The notes below the pieces were generated by a model. It saw nothing but the letters and a program-made list of their open reading frames with translations, was not told the DNA's origin and ran no database searches. A program made the position numbers and the translations under genes. Of a DNA stretch of 64,000 nt, positions 60,188-64,000 are shown one piece after another; the stretch's first letter is position 1, and each line of letters begins with the position of its first letter. Where the stretch lies: positions 4,896,001 to 4,960,000 of the forward strand of contig NC_088317.1 in the NCBI RefSeq assembly GCF_910592395.1. The letters run 5' to 3'. This stretch comes from Lineus longissimus (taxonomy: Eukaryota > Nemertea > Pilidiophora > Heteronemertea > Lineidae).

Positions 60188-60320
60188 TGGGCCCGGTTGT
60201 TCAAAAAAGCTGGCGTCAACTTACATTTAACTTGACGTTATCTCTTTCAGTTAAGCCCATTAGACTTAATTGCAGGTTTAGTTAACGCAAGCGTTAGTGA
60301 TAACAGAATGAAGACACATT
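60188..60320 (+). mobile_element. Dispersed fold-back repeat R2, copy 2 (diverged)
   Basis: It begins GGGCCCGGTTGTTCAAA, matching the CCCGGTTGTTCAAT start of the copy at 61118. It then carries GCTGGCGTCAAC, TTGACGTTA and GTTAACGCAAGCGTTAGTG, the same GTTA/TAAC-rich self-complementary make-up. The right terminus is not clear. Confidence 0.45.
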
Positions 60321-61117
60321 TTAAGCAAACTTTCTTACCGAAAATGGATTAACTTAGACTTTATCAGTGCATTTTGGCATAATTTCTTGAAGGATCTAAA
60401 AACCAGACGACAGCGGTTTCACTTCAGGTCAATTTCCGGCCCCGCGTCCTTCCGTGCAGGTGTGCTAAAACGAAAGGCCTTAGCCCAGTCCGCAAGAGAA
60501 TTTGCTCAACTCTCGAAACAGACAAAGTCAAATATTTAACATTTATTATACGCAGGGTCCAGTATCATTCAATCTGATTGACTTTCTCCAAATACAAATA
60601 ATCTATCACAACACGGAGTTTGGTTTTCCATTAATTCGGTGCAGTAGGTAAATATGGCCATTTCCAAATGCTTCGATGTTTGGTCATCGTGACCGCATTT
60701 TACGGTTGATATTTGCGTAGCGTTCGCGGGAAGACCAGGATGCGGTGAAGGAAGACCGCCAGACATTGCTCACCCATCACATCTCAAGTGGCACTGTTTT
60801 AAGATGCCCGCAAATATTGTTTTCTTAATGTGAAAATAATAGGTGTTTTCTTGTCCTGGTGTCAATTACATTCACCATGTGAATAGTCAATATTGTCTGT
60901 AGGTTACCTTCAATATTGTCTGCAGGTTATCTGCATATTTGACTTTCAAGATTGTTTGACGATCGTCGGCCATCTTCCGTCTTGAGCAATGTTTACTGTG
61001 GTATCTTCTCCAGCTTCTCTGACAACTGTAGATCCTAGTTTCTCTGCAGGAGATGAGAAAAATTGGCTAAATCTTATAACCGGAAGCTAATATCCTGCTC
61101 CTAAACATTCCTGGAAC
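60321..61117. other. Unique non-coding sequence, no gene seen
   Basis: ATTGTCTG(T/C)AGGTTA occurs twice at about 60892 and 60917 as a short direct repeat. No gene was recognised. Confidence 0.4.
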
Positions 61118-61253
61118 CCGGTTGTTCAATCGGCGTTAGTAATAACGTTGGCGTTATGTCGTAACGCTTCCATTTTACATAAAATTTACTAAAGAAGATA
61201 ACGCTTAGCTGAGATAACGCTGCCGTTTGTTTCGAACGCCGATTGAGCAACTG
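61118..61253 (+). mobile_element. Dispersed fold-back repeat R2, copy 3 with terminal inverted repeats
   Basis: GGTTGTTCAATCGGCGTT at the left end (61120-61137) is mirrored by AACGCCGATTGAGCAACTG at the right end (61235-61253), an almost perfect terminal inverted repeat of about 18 bp. Inside, AATAACGTTGGCGTTATGTC and GATAACGCTTAGCTGAG match copy 1 at 26831. At 136 bp it has no coding capacity. It behaves like a MITE or fold-back element, but I cannot assign a superfamily. Confidence 0.65.
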
Positions 61254-61649
61254 TTCCATGACTTATAATATACATGTATAGCATCTGTTTCGTCAGAAGG
61301 TGATTGTCATGATTCTTTATTCTAATTTCTTCGAATCTTCGGTGGCAAGTCTCCCCTGTCACTAGTAGGCTGCCAGGACTCCACATTCGAAACAGTAAAG
61401 TTCATTAACCCGTCTATAGTATTTTTACTCGTGGGCTAGGTAGGAGCATACCAAAACGATGATCAAATCTTGATTACAAGTCATCATTGCCGCATAAGCC
61501 AATTTGGATATTCGGTGCGATTGAATAACCCGCGGCAACCGCAGCAGTGGAAATTTGTAAATTCTAATAACTGGGGCCGAGTATAATTTTCCGCTGCCTG
61601 GCAAGAAAACTTACCTACGGAATCAAGCCTTAAGAATGAGATGCATATG
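61254..61649. other. Unique non-coding sequence, no gene seen
   Basis: A TACATGTA octamer lies at 61271. Otherwise the stretch is featureless. Minus-strand frames here continue into the MITE dimer and are not genes. Confidence 0.4.
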
Positions 61650-61827
61650 CAGTAGAACCTCTCTATTAAGGACACTCTGGGGACTGACAAGTGCTGTCCT
61701 TAATAGAGAGGTGTTCTGATTAGAGAGGTCAAATTGAATGGAAACACCTAATTTGGGACCAAAACTAGTGTCCTTAATAGAGAGGGTGTCCTTAGTAGAG
61801 AGGTGTCCGCTAAGGGAGGTTCTACTG
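61650..61827 (+). mobile_element. 178-bp MITE, unit 1 of a head-to-tail dimer
   Basis: The unit starts CAGTAGAACCTCTCTATT and ends AAGGGAGGTTCTACTG, giving a terminal inverted repeat of 12 or more bp (CAGTAGAACCTC) with weaker pairing further in. Inside, variants of TCCTTAATAGAGAGG recur several times in both orientations, so the whole unit can fold on itself. There is no coding capacity. The termini are in the style of pogo/Tc1-mariner-type MITEs, though the superfamily is a guess. The unit abuts unit 2 directly, sharing the junction CTACTG|CAGTAG. Confidence 0.75.
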
Positions 61828-62005
61828 CAGTAGAACCTCTCTATAAAGGACACTCTCGGGACTGACAAATGCTGTCCTTAATAGAGAGGTGTCCTGATTA
61901 GAGAGGTCAAATTGAATGGAAAGTACCAATTTGGGACCAAAACTAGTGTCCTTAATAGAGAGGTTCTCCCTAATAAAGAGGTGTCCGCTAAGGGAGGTTC
62001 CCCTG
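61828..62005 (+). mobile_element. 178-bp MITE, unit 2 of a head-to-tail dimer
   Basis: It has the same length and orientation as unit 1, with about 15 differences over 178 bp by eye, concentrated in the middle and right third. The right terminus is mutated (GGTTCCCCTG instead of GGTTCTACTG). It is followed within about 15 bp by the GAT microsatellite. The exact equality of unit lengths and the shared junction favour tandem duplication or tandem insertion over two independent insertions. Confidence 0.75.
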
Positions 62006-62019
62006 TGGTTGATAATTAT

Positions 62020-62200
62020 AATGATGTTGATAACGATGATGATGATGATGATGACGATGATGATGATTATGATGAAAAAGATGATGGTGGTGATGGTGGT
62101 GATGGTAGTGGTGATGATGACGATGATGACGACGATGACGATGATGACGATGATGACGACGACGATGACGTGATGATGAAGATGTTGATTATGATGATGC
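62020..62200. repeat. (GAT/GAC)n trinucleotide microsatellite
   Basis: About 180 bp of GAT and GAC triplets are interrupted by a few GGT and AAG units. It yields an aspartate-rich plus-strand frame (61912-62262) that starts inside the MITE and is a simple-sequence artefact. Confidence 0.9.
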
Positions 62201-64000
62201 TAAAGAAGGTCAGTTTCTTTTATACGAGAGGTTATCGTGAAACTCGTCGCGGAAAGAACTGACTGGAAATTTAAAGCACTAGTCATTTCCCCACGTACTG
62301 TCGAGTCTTTCGTTTGCATTAAATCATTTTAAATCTCATATACAGTTTTAATTTGGCCATAATCTCGACGGACCTGTGAATCATGAGGTCATACACTAGC
62401 GGAGTACTTTTTGAAAGATTTGTTAAAAAGTGAGCATTTTTGGCTATGACCCCAAAGAGAAATGAGAAACCAATGCAAGTCAACAATCTGAACTTAAACA
62501 TCAGAATGTGGGCGGGCTTTTTCTGTCAAATAAAAAGCGTATGCATGAGTTCGCAATCAATATTGACAATCGGGGCAAATGTTTTAAGACGGGGAACAAG
62601 AGAGTAATAAAACATTGACAAAACATGCACGCACTCATATCAGCATTATTTTACTAGTTTTGAATTGCAAATAACTTGGCCAGCGAGTGCATGTGACTGG
62701 TAATGGAACTTGAAGCTTCTTGAAGCATGTTCGGAGACAACTTGACCGCAAAAATCTTGACGTCGACGCAGCGCTTTTGTGTTCAACGCGATGGCGAAGT
62801 ACGATGTCGGGCAAATAAAGCAACAATTTTTTTAAAGGGCTTTTAGACAGCTTCATCATGAACAGAATATTTGAGTTTCAACTATTTGGACATTTCAAGC
62901 TCCTAAAAGTTAACTGATATCTGGACATAATATTGAATCGTGTGAAAATATGCTCTGTCATTATTGGTGTGTCGTCACTGTTTATACTTTATACAACCGT
63001 CTTTACTACTACGTCGAGCGTAAGGACACAGCCAAAGCGTCTTACCTGCTGAAGGCGAAAGTATTTTTGTAAATGGCCGATATTACAAGCAAAAGGTATG
63101 AACTATTCTAACCATATCTTAAAACTTCGCATGAAAAGAGTAATCTAAAGTCATACCGGAAAATAATGAAACGGCCTTTTCTGAGCCAATAAAGACAGAA
63201 CCAGCAGGGATCAAACGACGTTATCTAATTATTTGAGTTCCGCGAGCGCGAGGAGAATGGTAGAACTTCTGTTTTAGGAAAGTTTGAGCCAGGCGGTTTG
63301 GATAGCCGTGCCCACGTATTGTTTTGAAAAATTATTGGCATTTTTCTTGTAATCACATCAAGAACGCCCCAAACTCATCTTGTCTTCGCTCAAATCATCA
63401 TTTATTTTTAAGATAGCATCGCCAGACGAGAGCAAACCTCCAACGCGCATGCGTCATGAACTGTCAATCATTTCTCTCATCCCGAGCTGAAAGATGATAT
63501 CTTCACTTGAGCGAACGCCGTCCGTATTGGATGACGGGCTCCTGCCACGAAAACAAAGGCAGATCGAACCCGGAGAATGGAGCAAGATATTGGAATCGAT
63601 CGGGCCCTGGCACATGGGAGTGCGCAGATAACGCGAAGAGGTGATACCCGAGCCTCGAAGCTTCCGACCTGCTCCAACAGATAACGACCCGACCCCCAGT
63701 AACCCGTGTCAGAGTTTGGTGCGATAAGCTTGGAAATTATAATTGGGCGATTCCAAGTCACCATGGTCAGTTTCAAGTTGGCCAACAGCGCTTTGCCATT
63801 CGTTGCAGTGGTTATCTCGTCTGTTTGCAACTCTCCTTGTATCGAAAGGAATATCACCTATTGCTTATGATACACCATTGACCCCCAGCCCGTATCCTCC
63901 TCACCAAAGTAAGCCCAGTGAAGAAGTAAGATAATGTCACTTCTAGTACTGCGAAGCAACCCCGAAGAGAAGACAAAATGACTTTCATCACAAAATATCA
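62201..64000. other. Unique non-coding sequence, no gene seen
   Basis: The 126-residue minus-strand frame at 63477-63857 and the 63-residue plus-strand frame at 63743-63934 overlap and show no known domain. About 63420-63700 is GC-richer and may be regulatory or an unrecognised exon. No repeat was noted. Confidence 0.35.

Noticed and set aside
61912-62262. Aspartate-rich 116-residue protein
   Set aside because: It starts inside the MITE and is translated from the GAT/GAC microsatellite.

Overview
The window looks like non-coding nuclear DNA from a marine invertebrate animal. It is moderately AT-rich, rich in simple and tandem repeats, and shows no operons, dense ORFs or ribosome binding sites. 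Open frames are short and occur equally on both strands. Two palindromic octamers are strongly over-represented: TACATGTA (at least 24 copies) and TAGGCCTA (at least 7). I associate this signature with ambulacrarian genomes (sea urchins, sea stars, acorn worms), but also with some other marine invertebrates. The phylum is therefore inference.

No intact gene can be recognised. The one segment with clear protein ancestry is a frameshifted remnant of the actin C-terminus on the minus strand near 24.3-24.67 kb. Weaker coding-like pieces are a retrotransposon-3'-end-like block (12.79-13.25 kb, minus), a 38-codon ORF just below an E-box/CRE/octamer/TATA cluster (20.3-20.5 kb, plus), and two exon-like open frames (39.6-39.9 and 41.95-42.38 kb).

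Layout. 1-12.8 kb: mostly unique sequence with GC-richer, possibly regulatory islands, a 63-bp array at 5.57 kb and a CRE/CCAAT cluster at 10.85 kb. 12.8-13.4 kb: retroelement-like tail next to a dispersed repeat (family R1). 16-22 kb: MITE fragment, a hAT-like end, the promoter-like cluster and a 153-bp duplication. 24.3 kb: actin pseudogene. 26.8-31 kb: copies of dispersed families R2 and R1. 35 kb: an exact 128-bp tandem duplication, then a possible enhancer. 43.1-47.5 kb: six unrelated tandem arrays in 4.4 kb. 50.8-52.4 kb: a large 81-bp minisatellite whose unit carries a conserved inverted repeat. 53.4-55.4 kb: two more R1 copies. 60.2-62.2 kb: two R2 copies, a head-to-tail MITE dimer and a GAT microsatellite.

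The most likely reading is an intergenic or long-intron region with scattered candidate cis-regulatory blocks between decayed non-autonomous transposons and expanding minisatellites. I found no convincing new biological system. The best leads are the R1 and R2 families, the tandem MITE, the 81-bp hairpin array and the promoter/small-ORF cluster. Comparative alignment and RNA-seq would decide most of the regulatory and coding proposals.
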